Origin: Leishmania mexicana MHOM/GT/2001/U1103
Lineage: Eukaryota > Euglenozoa > Kinetoplastea > Trypanosomatida > Trypanosomatidae
Reading direction: 5' to 3'
NCBI RefSeq assembly: GCF_000234665.1
Contig: NC_018323.1
Location: 62,001-126,000, forward strand
Length of the DNA stretch: 64,000 bases
Below, piece by piece: positions 18,734-28,929 of this stretch. A program made the translations under genes and the position numbers. Each line of letters begins with the position of its first letter. The first letter of the stretch is position 1. Below the pieces are notes generated by a model. It did no database searches. It worked only from the letters and a program-made list of their open reading frames with translations, and was not told where the DNA came from.

Positions 18734-21259
18734 ATGATGAGTCTGTCACCGGGTCGCGGTAGTGCACAGACCCTCGGGACCTCTGCTATCGAGGCGGAGG
18801 TGCAGGAACTGCTTTCGCGGGAGCTTTCCTCGCGCACTGCGGATGGCGATCCAGATGCCACGGCCCTTCTCGTCGAGCACATCCGCCGTGGCAACAGTAG
18901 CGCTGTGCTGGAGGGGATTCGTCAGAACTTCAAGTACAACCCGCCCGCGACGCAGATCTGCATGGTGACTGTGATGGATCAATGCCTCATGCTTAGCGGT
19001 CCGCAGTTTGCCGTGATGCTGTCGTCGGAGAAGTGGACGGATCGTCTGTTCAAAGTCGCCAAGACGACCGCTTCGAATGAGGTGCGCGAGAAGATTATCT
19101 GTACGGTCATCAAGTGGTACCAGCGCTACCACACGAGCGGTCACCAACGTCTGATGGAGCGCTTTCAGCAGAGCCGCGTCCTCGGTGAGCCGTTTCAGCG
19201 TATCTTCAGCAAAATGGTCAAGGAACAGCAGCAGCCGCGTTCTACGAAGCCTCTTCAACGCGACTTCACCGCTCTCCCTCTAGGCAATCGCAACGAAATC
19301 CTCGACACGGAGGATACAATTCTGCTGGAGTGTCAGGGCGATCTGGCCTCTCTCGAGTACGCGCTGGAGCATCCGCAAATTCTCCCGGATACCGAGATTG
19401 CAAACGAATGCAAGGAGCACAAGCTGGTGTGCATGCGTATGCTCGAGTCCGGCCAGCACGAGCGCATCGCAACTGAACTGATGAGTCTTATCGAACGTTT
19501 TTCCGAGAATCTGAGCCTGTTTGAGGCCATGACCGGCATCGACGTCGGCGAGGGCGATGCTGCCAAGCTGCGCGCCATGGCCGACAAGGATTTGGAAGAG
19601 ACGGATAGCGACGACGACGACGAGCAGCGGCGGCTGCGCCAGCGCCGCAGGGGTGGCGTGCGTGCTGATGCAACCGCGGTGATGCTGCAGGCACAGCAGG
19701 AGACGGAGAACTTGGTGAACCGCGAGCGCAGCGAGGCGCAGAATTTACGTGCGCAGCTGGAGGAGCTGCGCCAGAAGCACGAGGAACTGCAGAACAAGTA
19801 CAAGGACGCCAAGGCGAAGAACAAGGAGGCCGTCAGCATGCTGGAGCAGTACGCCCAGCGCGTGGAGTTGCTGGAGACGGGTGGCAACGGAACCAACTCC
19901 CACCTAGCACCTCTGCCAGTTCTGGGTGCCACCTCGCTTGGCGCGCTGGGCTCTGCTGCCGGTAAAGGCTCCATGTCACCGGCGCTCACCGCAAGCATGC
20001 GCAGCGTCTTGGCATCTGTTCGCAAGTCCCTGCGCGAAATCAAGGAGGTGTACTGCACTGAACTCTCTCAGCATGGCCACTACTATTCAGCGCAGATTTC
20101 GAACGCCATGGCTGCCATGATCCGAGCGAGCGACATGGACCGCGAGGCCGACCGCAAGGCACTGCAGTGGACGCAGGAGCTGTACAAGCGTGAGGTGAAG
20201 CTGCGCAAACAGTACTACAATACCATCCAGGAGCTGAAGGGCAACATCCGCGTGTACTGCCGTGTGCGGCCGATGCTGCGGAAGGAGATCGACGGCGGCT
20301 ACACGGACGTCATGTCGTACCCCTCGCAGGACGAGGTGAAGTTCGTAGACGCGAGCGGGCGGCCGAAGCTCTTCGAGTTTGACGAGGTATACCCGCCGAC
20401 GGCACCGCAGGTGCGCGTTTTTGAGGACACAGCACCGCTTATCGATAGTGTCGTCGACGGTTTCAACGTCTGCATCTTTGCCTACGGCCAAACTGGCAGC
20501 GGCAAGACCTTTACAATGAACGGCACTGAGGGCGAGAACAAGGGCATCAACACGCGTGCACTCGAAAGGCTCTTCGAGATCATCGAGGAGCGCAGGGAGA
20601 CGGAGGTTTCTACCGTGACGGTGTCGGTGTTGGAGATTTACTGCGAGCAGATCCGCGACCTGTTGGCGACGAAGAAGGAGGTGGCCGGGCTGACGTACGA
20701 GGTGAAGCAGGGGGGACCGTACGGCACGTATGTGACAAACCTCAAGGAGGTGCCGGTGAGTTGTGCGGGGGACATTGACGGTATCATGGCGACCGCGCAG
20801 ACGCACCGCAGTGAGGGCATGACAAACATGAACGAACACTCGTCGCGGTCACACATGCTTCTGTATATCATTGTGCGCACCACGAACAAGCAGACGAACA
20901 TGCAGGGCTACGGCAAGCTGTCGCTGATCGACTTGGCCGGTAGTGAGCGCCTGGACAAAAGCGGTGCGGAAGGCCAGCGACTCAAGGAGGCCGTGGCGAT
21001 CAACAAGTCGCTGTCGGCACTTGGTGATGTGATTTCTGGACTCGCTCAGAATTCCAAGCACGTGCCCTTCCGCAACTCTACCCTTACCTTTCTGCTTCAG
21101 GACTCCATGGCCGGGCAGGCAAAAGTCCTCATGTTTGTCTGCGTGAGCCCGGCTAGCTACAACTCCAGTGAGTCTAGCAGCTCGCTGCTCTTTGCTTCTC
21201 GCGCCCGCGGCGTCGCCTTTGGGCAGATCAAGAAGAACGCCACGACTGAGAAGGCATAG
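18734..21259 (+). CDS. Kinesin-14 (C-terminal motor) with N-terminal VHS-like and GAT-like regions
   Basis: 841 residues; ATGs at 18734 and 18737. The C-terminal motor (~500-835) follows the neck signature ELKGNIRVYCRVRP at ~500-513, typical of minus-end-directed kinesin-14. Catalytic motifs are complete: P-loop GQTGSGKT at ~585-592, switch I NEHSSRSH at ~700-707, switch II DLAGSE at ~733-738. Residues ~24-140 look like a VHS domain: VMDQCLMLSGPQFAVML, a WTDRLFKVAK segment, then VREKIICTVIKWYQRY, matching the helix pattern ending in an EKIL-x-LIQ-x-W-type helix. Residues ~205-268 (ANECKEHKLVCMRMLESG to SENLSLFEAM) resemble a GAT three-helix region. An acidic/basic hinge and coiled coil (~315-390) link to the motor. 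VHS-GAT modules normally bind endosomal cargo and ubiquitin, so a cargo-adaptor motor is plausible. Kinesin assignment is secure; VHS/GAT is by eye. Confidence 0.93.
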   Translation: MMSLSPGRGSAQTLGTSAIEAEVQELLSRELSSRTADGDPDATALLVEHIRRGNSSAVLEGIRQNFKYNPPATQICMVTVMDQCLMLSGPQFAVMLSSEKWTDRLFKVAKTTASNEVREKIICTVIKWYQRYHTSGHQRLMERFQQSRVLGEPFQRIFSKMVKEQQQPRSTKPLQRDFTALPLGNRNEILDTEDTILLECQGDLASLEYALEHPQILPDTEIANECKEHKLVCMRMLESGQHERIATELMSLIERFSENLSLFEAMTGIDVGEGDAAKLRAMADKDLEETDSDDDDEQRRLRQRRRGGVRADATAVMLQAQQETENLVNRERSEAQNLRAQLEELRQKHEELQNKYKDAKAKNKEAVSMLEQYAQRVELLETGGNGTNSHLAPLPVLGATSLGALGSAAGKGSMSPALTASMRSVLASVRKSLREIKEVYCTELSQHGHYYSAQISNAMAAMIRASDMDREADRKALQWTQELYKREVKLRKQYYNTIQELKGNIRVYCRVRPMLRKEIDGGYTDVMSYPSQDEVKFVDASGRPKLFEFDEVYPPTAPQVRVFEDTAPLIDSVVDGFNVCIFAYGQTGSGKTFTMNGTEGENKGINTRALERLFEIIEERRETEVSTVTVSVLEIYCEQIRDLLATKKEVAGLTYEVKQGGPYGTYVTNLKEVPVSCAGDIDGIMATAQTHRSEGMTNMNEHSSRSHMLLYIIVRTTNKQTNMQGYGKLSLIDLAGSERLDKSGAEGQRLKEAVAINKSLSALGDVISGLAQNSKHVPFRNSTLTFLLQDSMAGQAKVLMFVCVSPASYNSSESSSSLLFASRARGVAFGQIKKNATTEKA

Positions 21260-24200
21260 TAAGCGGTAAAGGGCCACAAGGAGGGAAGCGAAAAAAAATG
21301 AACGAGATGTGAACACGTGCGAAAAGCGGCGTGCGATCAAGGGCGAGGGACAGAGGGGCAGGAAAGGATGCGCGCGAGCACAGGGAAGGGCGAGACTTGG
21401 TGGTTGGAATTCGAACTTCTTCATGTTGTTTCTGTGCTGTGTGTCTTTTTGGTCCGTTCTCTCCCACTTTTTTCGAGTATGTCTCCACTGCTTCAGCCAT
21501 TCCGCGGGGAGGTGTGTGTGGTGGCCTCTCTTCCCCTCGCTCTGGGTGTCTGCTGTGCGTACGTGTTCAGTAGTCTCGGAACGCGTTAAAGATGAAGCTT
21601 AGAGAGACAGGAGAAGGGAAGATCGATGCGGGAGTGAAAAGGAAAGTCACATGAATATATACTATCCCCCCCCCACACCTGTACCTCCACTCCCCTTCCA
21701 CACCTTCCCCCCTTCCCCGTACTCACACACGAACAGGCGAAGGCACAGGTCGATACCTTCCTCCTCCTGTTGCTTCTCCCGTTTCTCCGCGGCGCAAGCT
21801 GCGTGGCAGTCCCCCTCCTCCTTTGACTTTGTCAGAAAGGGGGGGGGGCGTAGCGCCAGCTTACACGTTTTTGCGTCAGCCGTTGCACGACTCTCTTGCC
21901 CAACAGATGGCCTTCCTCCCCCCTCCCGCCACACATGTGTCGCGGTCGTGTCACGTCGCTCGCTCTCGTTCTTTGTATCGTTCCTTGCCTTTCTCTCTCG
22001 TGGCTCTTTTTTTCTCGTATTTCTGCTTGTTATTTTGCTGTCGAACGCTTTTCTACTATTTCACCCGCCCACTGGCGGTTATGTTTAACTTTCTGTCCTC
22101 TCTCTTTCCATCTCTCTCTCTCTCTGTAAGTGTCACGCCTGTACGCGCGGTCTGTTGTCTTCAATGACGCACCTCTCTCTCTCTCAGACTCGCCCTCATC
22201 TTTCCCTTTTGGGGGCTTTTCAGCTCCCTTTTGGCTTCACTTTCCTTCTGTTGTTGTGTGCGCGCGCGTGTTCTTCGTGTGCGTGTGTGTCCCGATTCGA
22301 CTTGCCGGTGTGACTTGCGTGTTCGCTGACCTGTTAGGCGATGCTTGTCGCTCTTTTGATGCTTCTGTGTCTGCGTGCGCGTGTGTCTGTCGCTCTTCTC
22401 CCTCAGTCTCGCATCGGGTGTGGCAAGTGAGGCGACTCCGTAAAAAATGAGGAAATCACCGAAAGAAGGAGAAGGGTGAAAGGGAAACAAAATTCTTTAT
22501 ATATTTATCTATACACCAGTAGGCCATGCTACTTTTCTGACATCCGCGCACACGTCCGTCTCTCATACATGGGTGTTCGAGTAGCACACAGAAGTAGACA
22601 GACAAATCGCCGATGAGTAGGCGATATAGTCGCCTCCGCCTTCTGTTGCTCTTCTTTTTCTTTCGTTCTCCGGTGCACAAGACAAGTTAGAGGCTAGAAT
22701 GCATGTGTGCCTGCCTTTGTCGCCTGCGGGGAAATCTATAGGTGACGTAGAAAGTAACGGGGCACGAAAACAAACAAACACCTTGAAGAAAGCACATCTG
22801 TTCGACGGACGGCGTTGGATCGCTCCTCGCCTCCTCAAGCGCAAGGGAAGGGATGGTTGATCACGTCGATGCGTTGACCATGCTCTGTACCGCGTTCTTT
22901 CTGCTCGGCGTGCGGTCTTGTGAGGCTCGGATCCTCATCCCTCGACTTTGGGCTTGGACGCTGACGTTCTACGTGCACCTCTGCGGTCACTGCCCCCTCC
23001 CCCTTGTGCTCTTCCCTACTCCCCATAACTTAGCAAAGCGCGAGTGCAATGATCCACATGGGCTCCTTTTTTGCATCCTCCCCCCTCCCCCTATCCTCCT
23101 GTTGCCTCTCCCTCTGCACGCAACTACCAAGTATATCCAAAAACAAGCAACACACACACAGACTCATATACCCACACACACAAAGAAGAATCAAAGAAAA
23201 TCAACCATAGCAAGAAAAAGCAATTCTTATCACAATCCACCCCTGCAGCAAGAGAGAGAGACAGCGGGAGACCCCTCCCCCCTCTCCCTTCCCCACAACA
23301 CACTCCTGTGTGCTCTGTCCGAATCAACGAACGCACCCACGCACGTACACACGTGCCTCCTCACCGCCTCAGGACAGGTCCAAGGCACAGATCAACCTTC
23401 AATTCGCCTTTTTCCACCCTCCCCCTTTCTGACATCGACAGAAGAGAAAAAAACGATTGAAGTTACCCGCATCACAAGGACACACAAGACAGTCTACTCA
23501 TTGCCGCACCCCCACTCCTCTCCGTCTGACCGCCACTTCTACTTGACAGCGCATTTCGCTGACTTTGTGTTTGCGCTTGTCTGTCTTTCTCGTGTCTGCC
23601 TGTCCGTCAAAACTTTTATTTTTGGGAGTCGACTCTCGGGTCATCGGTATCTTTCCATTTCCCTCATACACAGATACACACAATTCCCCTTCCCCATCGC
23701 GGGCCCTCTCCTCTTCATCCTGCTGACGTCTCTCGACCCCCTCCCCCTTCCCACCACCACCACCCAACCCTCTCTCTCTGGCTCACTCCCTCTGTATCTC
23801 TCTATATCTCTGTCATTCACTTTGAAATAAAGCGGTGCTTCTTCTTCCTCTCCACTCGCCTTTCTTTCTGCCCTTTTTTTTGTTGTTCTCTCCTTGTCGG
23901 TGTTGTGTTCTCCCGTTTTTGTTGTTCTCGTGTGTGTTTTCGTTTTCTCTGTGTCGTGTGTGCGTCTCTCGGTCGATTCGGCGTTATCTCTCGCTCTCTC
24001 TCTCGCTCTTCGTGTTTTTTTATGTTTGTTCACTTGCGTCCCTTTCCTTTCTGGGTCTCTCTCTCTCGTTCTCTCTTTGGACTTTTCACTCTCATCTCTG
24101 CTTGGCCAGTCTTTCGGGTTCACAAGAATTTGTCTATTTTTGCCTTCGCTGTTGTCGTTGGTGCTGGCGCTGGTGTCCCGCCCGTTGTTTCACCCCTCCC

Positions 24201-25129
24201 TCCATCCCCCACTCTCCCTTTCCCGCTAGTCTTTTCTTGTACTAGCCCTCTCTCTCTCGCATCACCTCTGTTCGTCTACGTCGTCATCTCTGTCCATTGA
24301 CCATCATTACCTCCTTTTTTTTTGTTGTTCTCGCCCTTTTCATCATCGCTTGCGCGCACGCACGTGTGTGTGTGTCTCTCTATATCTGCTTCGACCACGT
24401 TTGAAATCGCAAGCGTGTCTCCCCGAGCAATCCCTCCATCAGCCTCTCTCTCCTTGTCAGAGTGAGTCTCCTCCTTGTCGTTGTCTGTCCGCTGGCACTG
24501 GTGCCTCAGTTTGTGTGCGCGTGCGTTCTCTGTCTTGTATGGGTGCACGCGTGGAACGGTACAAAAAAGGAGAACCAAAGGAGAAGGAGCGAAGGACGGC
24601 CTGTTGCCCTCCATCACACCCCTCCCCTCCCCTACCCCTGTGCCTTGTTCGCCTTGCGTAGCGTGGCTGTGCTTGTCTTCTTGAACCGAAAGTGCCTTCT
24701 ATACACACGCCCCCGCCCCTTTTCTTCGACTCGTCAACGCCATTTCGTTGTGCCCTTGTTCTTTTTGCTGTCGTCGTCGACGGCTCCGGCTGCCCGCATC
24801 TCTTTCTCTCTATCTCGATCCCGCCATCTGTGCGTGTCACCTGTGCCTTGTCTGTCTGTTCTCATCTCTTCCCTTTGCTCTCGTCGAACCACAACAGAGT
24901 AGGCGATAGCGCGAGGACAAGCGCGGCGGCGTGGGCCACAAGCCGCCACCTCTGCTCCAATACACAAAAACGAGGAAATCGCTACACAGCGCATATCCTC
25001 CTCGCGATATCCGACGAACTCAAACGCCCCTTCACACCCCCAACCCCGCTCATCGCCGACGTTACCGACTAGCCCAGGCGCGATTCCATCCGAAGCGAGA
25101 CACTCGAACGAATACACATAGAGACACAC

Positions 25130-25158
25130 ACAGCAGCAGCAGCAGCAACAGCAGCAAC
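25130..25158 (+). repeat. (CAG/CAA)n trinucleotide repeat
   Basis: Imperfect CAG/CAA repeat of about nine units in a gene-free purine-rich patch. Seen directly. Confidence 0.8.
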
Positions 25159-26843
25159 GCCGCGTTGTCACGTTGATATAGGCGCACAAAGAAGCAAAAT
25201 AACAAAAAGAACAGCACAAAGAGAGGGCGGCGGATCCTGCATCGGGTAATCAGAAAAGCAAGAAGAGCGCGCCCAGTGAAAACGCGATACAGCAGGAGCC
25301 GTAGCGCAAAACAAGGAACGAGAAAAAAAAGAAGAGAGAGCGAGAGGAACAGCGGGGCTCTATACAGACACACATTTACGTACTCAAAAGAGTGTGCGCC
25401 GAAAAGAGAGGTCAGGTCCCCCTTGTCTTTACTTTTCTCAACATCTGAACGGCCTATACAGAAAATTTGTACATACTAGTGTTTGTATTTTCTCTTTCTC
25501 TGGCGCCTCTTTTTCTCTTGGCGTTGTTTCCTCTTCGCTTTTCAGTGAAGAGTCGCCTGCCATTCACTTTCCTCTCCTCCTCCTCCTCCTGTCTTGTATA
25601 TTGTGCCTTGTGACTCCCTCCCTCTCTGAGTTTGTGTGGACGTTTGGGGTGTTCTCTTTCGACACCTCCTCTTTTATTTTACTTGCTGGGCTTTCTCGTA
25701 GCTTCTCTCTTTTCACGCGTTTTTTTCCTTTGGCTTCTCCTCCTCCTCTTGAGCATACACCGTTGCTACGGCGCGTGTTTCTGTGTGGCCGCATCGTTCC
25801 TGTCCACTCTGTCTCTACTTCTCTCTGTACGTTTGTGTCGACAGGACTCGATTGCTTTCTTCGCTGGGCCTCCCTCTCCTCTCCTCTCCTCTCCCTCACT
25901 CTCCCCTTCCGGTCTGCATCTCTCCTGCCACTGTAGCTCTCGAGCGTTGTCATTCTTTTTGGTTGCTCGCCTCTTCGCTGTCTCCCCCTGCAGTATTGTG
26001 TGCTGACTGGTCGTCTTTTGTGTGTGCTCTGCTGTGTGGCGTCGTCCCTGTTCCTCGTTTTCTGTTCTTTTTTTTTCTTCTACGCTACCACACTTTCTGT
26101 TCTTCGCATTCGTTTTTCCTCTCTCCTCTTTACGCCCCCTCGTCACCTGAGGGGTTTCAAAGATTGTGCGGCCTGCCTCTCTCTCTCCTTTCCTCTCCGT
26201 CTTGTCTGCGTTGATACGAACGCACACGGATATATGTATACAGCTCCATCTATCTCGCTCTCTTCTTCACTTTTTTTGTTTTCGTAATCCGCACATAAAG
26301 CTCACGCCGAGCTGCTTTCTCTCTAGTAGAGACCGAGAAGACGAAACACGAAGGAGAGAAAAGTAAGCAAGAAAAAAGAAGAAACGGAACCTGCTCTCGT
26401 TGACTTAGGCCACCACCACCACCATCACCATCACCCCTTTCCCTCTCTCTCTGACTGTGTATCTATCCTTTCCTTGGTGGTGGTGTTACTGCGTGAGCTG
26501 CTGCAGATTATCCCTTTTCGTCCTCTCTTTTTCTCTCCGTCCACTTCGACTCCTTCGCCTCTGCGCGTGTGCGTGTTTTTTTACTCCTTTTTTTTTACCC
26601 CCCCCCCACCCCACATCACCCCACACACGCAAACACACTCACGCCCCCCCCCCTACATCGATCTCTCCCCCTCTGCCAACTTCTGCAGGCCTCCTTTCTT
26701 TGTCCCTCGCGCCTGCTCTCTCTTTTTTTCGTCCCACTCTTTCATAGGATCATCCTTTTATATACAAACACGACGACACAACGAACGGAATAAAAAGTAA
26801 AGCAGCCTCGCTGTGCACACACACAGACGTACAGGCACAGACA

Positions 26844-26847
<4 letters not shown>

Positions 26848-26876
<29 letters not shown>
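26848..26876 (+). repeat. (CA)n microsatellite
   Basis: About 14 uninterrupted CA units within the long gene-free region, preceded by imperfect CA-rich sequence from about 26815. Confidence 0.9.
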
Positions 26877-26879
<3 letters not shown>

Positions 26880-28929
26880 GCACCCAACCGCATATCATCA
26901 CGCCAATTATATTATTTTTCTTTTTTTCTGTTGTTCGTGTGAGTCGTCTGTCCTTACACACCTTTTTCATTTCTTTCCAAGTTTATGCACAGTTGAAGCT
27001 ACACTCTATTTATCACCTCTCCTTCTCCCTTCTTGACTCTGTCTCTCTTTCTCTCGCTTTTTCTTCTTGGCGTTGTCGGTCTTATACCTCTTGCTCTGGC
27101 CTGTGCCATCGTGTGTATGTGTGCGTGCGTGTCTGCCTGTGTGTTCTGTTCGCTCTTCGCTGTCCGTCCCACACATTTGTCTCTTCCCTTTATTTTTCTC
27201 TCTCAGTCGCTTGCTTTTCACAAGCAGCTGCTCTGTATGTGTTGTTGCTGGTGTCTTCGCTCCCCTGTTCATCTTCGCTTCTCTGCTGTTTCTTGATTTT
27301 CTATCTGAAGGTGCACGGCGGTGGTACTGCCATCCTTAGTTGTGGGTTGTTGCCTGTGTACGTGTGAGCAGGGAAACGTTCCATTCTTTTATTTGCCGTC
27401 CTCCCCCCCCTCTCCGCAGCACCGACCACGGAGGAAGGAAAAGAGAGCCGTTTACGCTGCAGCTGCTGCGTATGCGTGCCGCAGGTTTATCGCTTTAAGG
27501 GATTTTATTGAGATACCACTCCGACTACTTTCATAGACGTCGAGGGGGGAAAGTAAAATAAAACACGTGCCCCACTCCTGCGAGTGTGTGTGTGCGCGCT
27601 CTCTCTGTTGTTGAAGCGAAGCCTTGATTGTTTTCGCGCTTCTCGTAGTGCTTGCTTTTCCTTCCTGTTCTTTACCTCGTGCTCCTCTGCTTCCTCCCGT
27701 TGCTCTTCCGGCTCATTGTGTGGGACGTGTTCACTTGAGTAGTCGAGGAAAGTAAGATCTTCCTGTTCTCCGTTTCACATACGTCCATACATAACATATA
27801 GACTGCAAAAGGTGCACCATAGAAGTCAGGTGCATCGACGCCCGCGCGTCCGTGCACACATTTGTTTTCAGTCCGGCGCATAATCTTGGGGGTCTCTTCC
27901 GCATAATTTTCGTTGCTACCACCGCTTTATTATTTGTTTTGCTATCATTGTGCGCGCGCGATTGTGTGAATCTGGCCTTGGAAGTCCCCCTCCCCCTTTT
28001 TTGTTTTCTGTATCCAAGCGTGCGTGCGTGCGTGCCTGTGCCCGTCTGCATCTGTGTTCGTGTGTGTGTGTCTCTCCTCTCCTTTCCCTCACACCTGTGT
28101 TGGTGTGTTGATCTCTGTTCCCCTTTCTGTTTGTCTGTTTCTATTGCTGCCGAGGTGATCCGGGAACGTTCTTCTGCATCATAGTATTGTCTCTTGTTGC
28201 TGTTTTTATTATCATCTACATTTGTTTTTCGTCTTCTCTGCATTGCACCCACCCCTTCCCTCTGTGTGTGTGTGGCGGCCCAAGCTTGCGCTCTTTTGAT
28301 TTTTGCTCTCTCTCTCGCTTCGTCTGCACCAGTAACCGGCATCAGCTCCCCCTGCCTCCTCTCAAGGTGCTCTTTCCTTGAGAAACGTCTGCATCCCCAC
28401 CCCCTCCGCACCGCCTACACGGACGAGCGCGCCGACAAGCGGCTCTCTTCTCCTGTGGGCACGCAGCAGTGAAGAGAATTTCCGCTGCTCCTGCCGTTTG
28501 CCTCCGCATACGTGGCTGACACCCCCGCTGACACATCACTCTTCAGCACGGGCTTTGCCGCACCCAGTTTTTTCGTTTGTGGCATCTTCTTGTTTTGTGT
28601 GTGCTTGCGTTAGTCTGCGTCGTTTTCTCGCGTCTTTCCTTTTCGCCTTTTCAACCTCCGCTCATCGCGTCTCCGCGTCTTCTCTTTCTCTGTCGCCTTT
28701 CCCGTCATTTTCGCTTCACCCGTTGCGCCTCGTCGGGTTGTGGTGGTGCTGCCTGCTTCCGTGGTGCTGTCGAAGAGACGTTGAGGGTTGTTTCGCCTGC
28801 TTTGCTCCCCATCGCCGTGTGCTTCGCATAACTGCTGCGGAGGCGTGCGCCCTTTTTTGGTGCGTTGTTGCCCTGTTCTTTGTAATCATTTTCTGTATCA
28901 TTGACGGCCGCCTTCCTCATCGCGCCACC

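Larger units (their letters stand above)
21260..28929 (+). other. 7.7 kb gene-free region, predominantly pyrimidine-rich
   Basis: No frame combines an ATG start with gene-like codon use. Open frames here are runs of Ser/Leu/Phe/Pro/Cys from CT-rich DNA or Thr/His from CA-rich DNA. Large parts (about 21650-22450, 23400-24870, 25430-26320, 26420-26760, 27000-28920) are dominated by C and T on the + strand. They are interrupted by purine- or A-rich patches near 24880-25420, 26325-26400 and 26765-26830, giving several tract-then-AG arrangements. The region presumably holds the kinesin 3' UTR and a long 5' region for the next gene. Small RNA genes cannot be excluded by eye. Confidence 0.5.

Noticed and set aside
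22853..23830. ATG frame of 325 codons on + strand
   Set aside because: It begins with a protein-like stretch, but most is Pro/Thr/His/Leu/Ser repeats dictated by CT- and CA-rich DNA, with no codon bias like the real genes and no recognisable motif.
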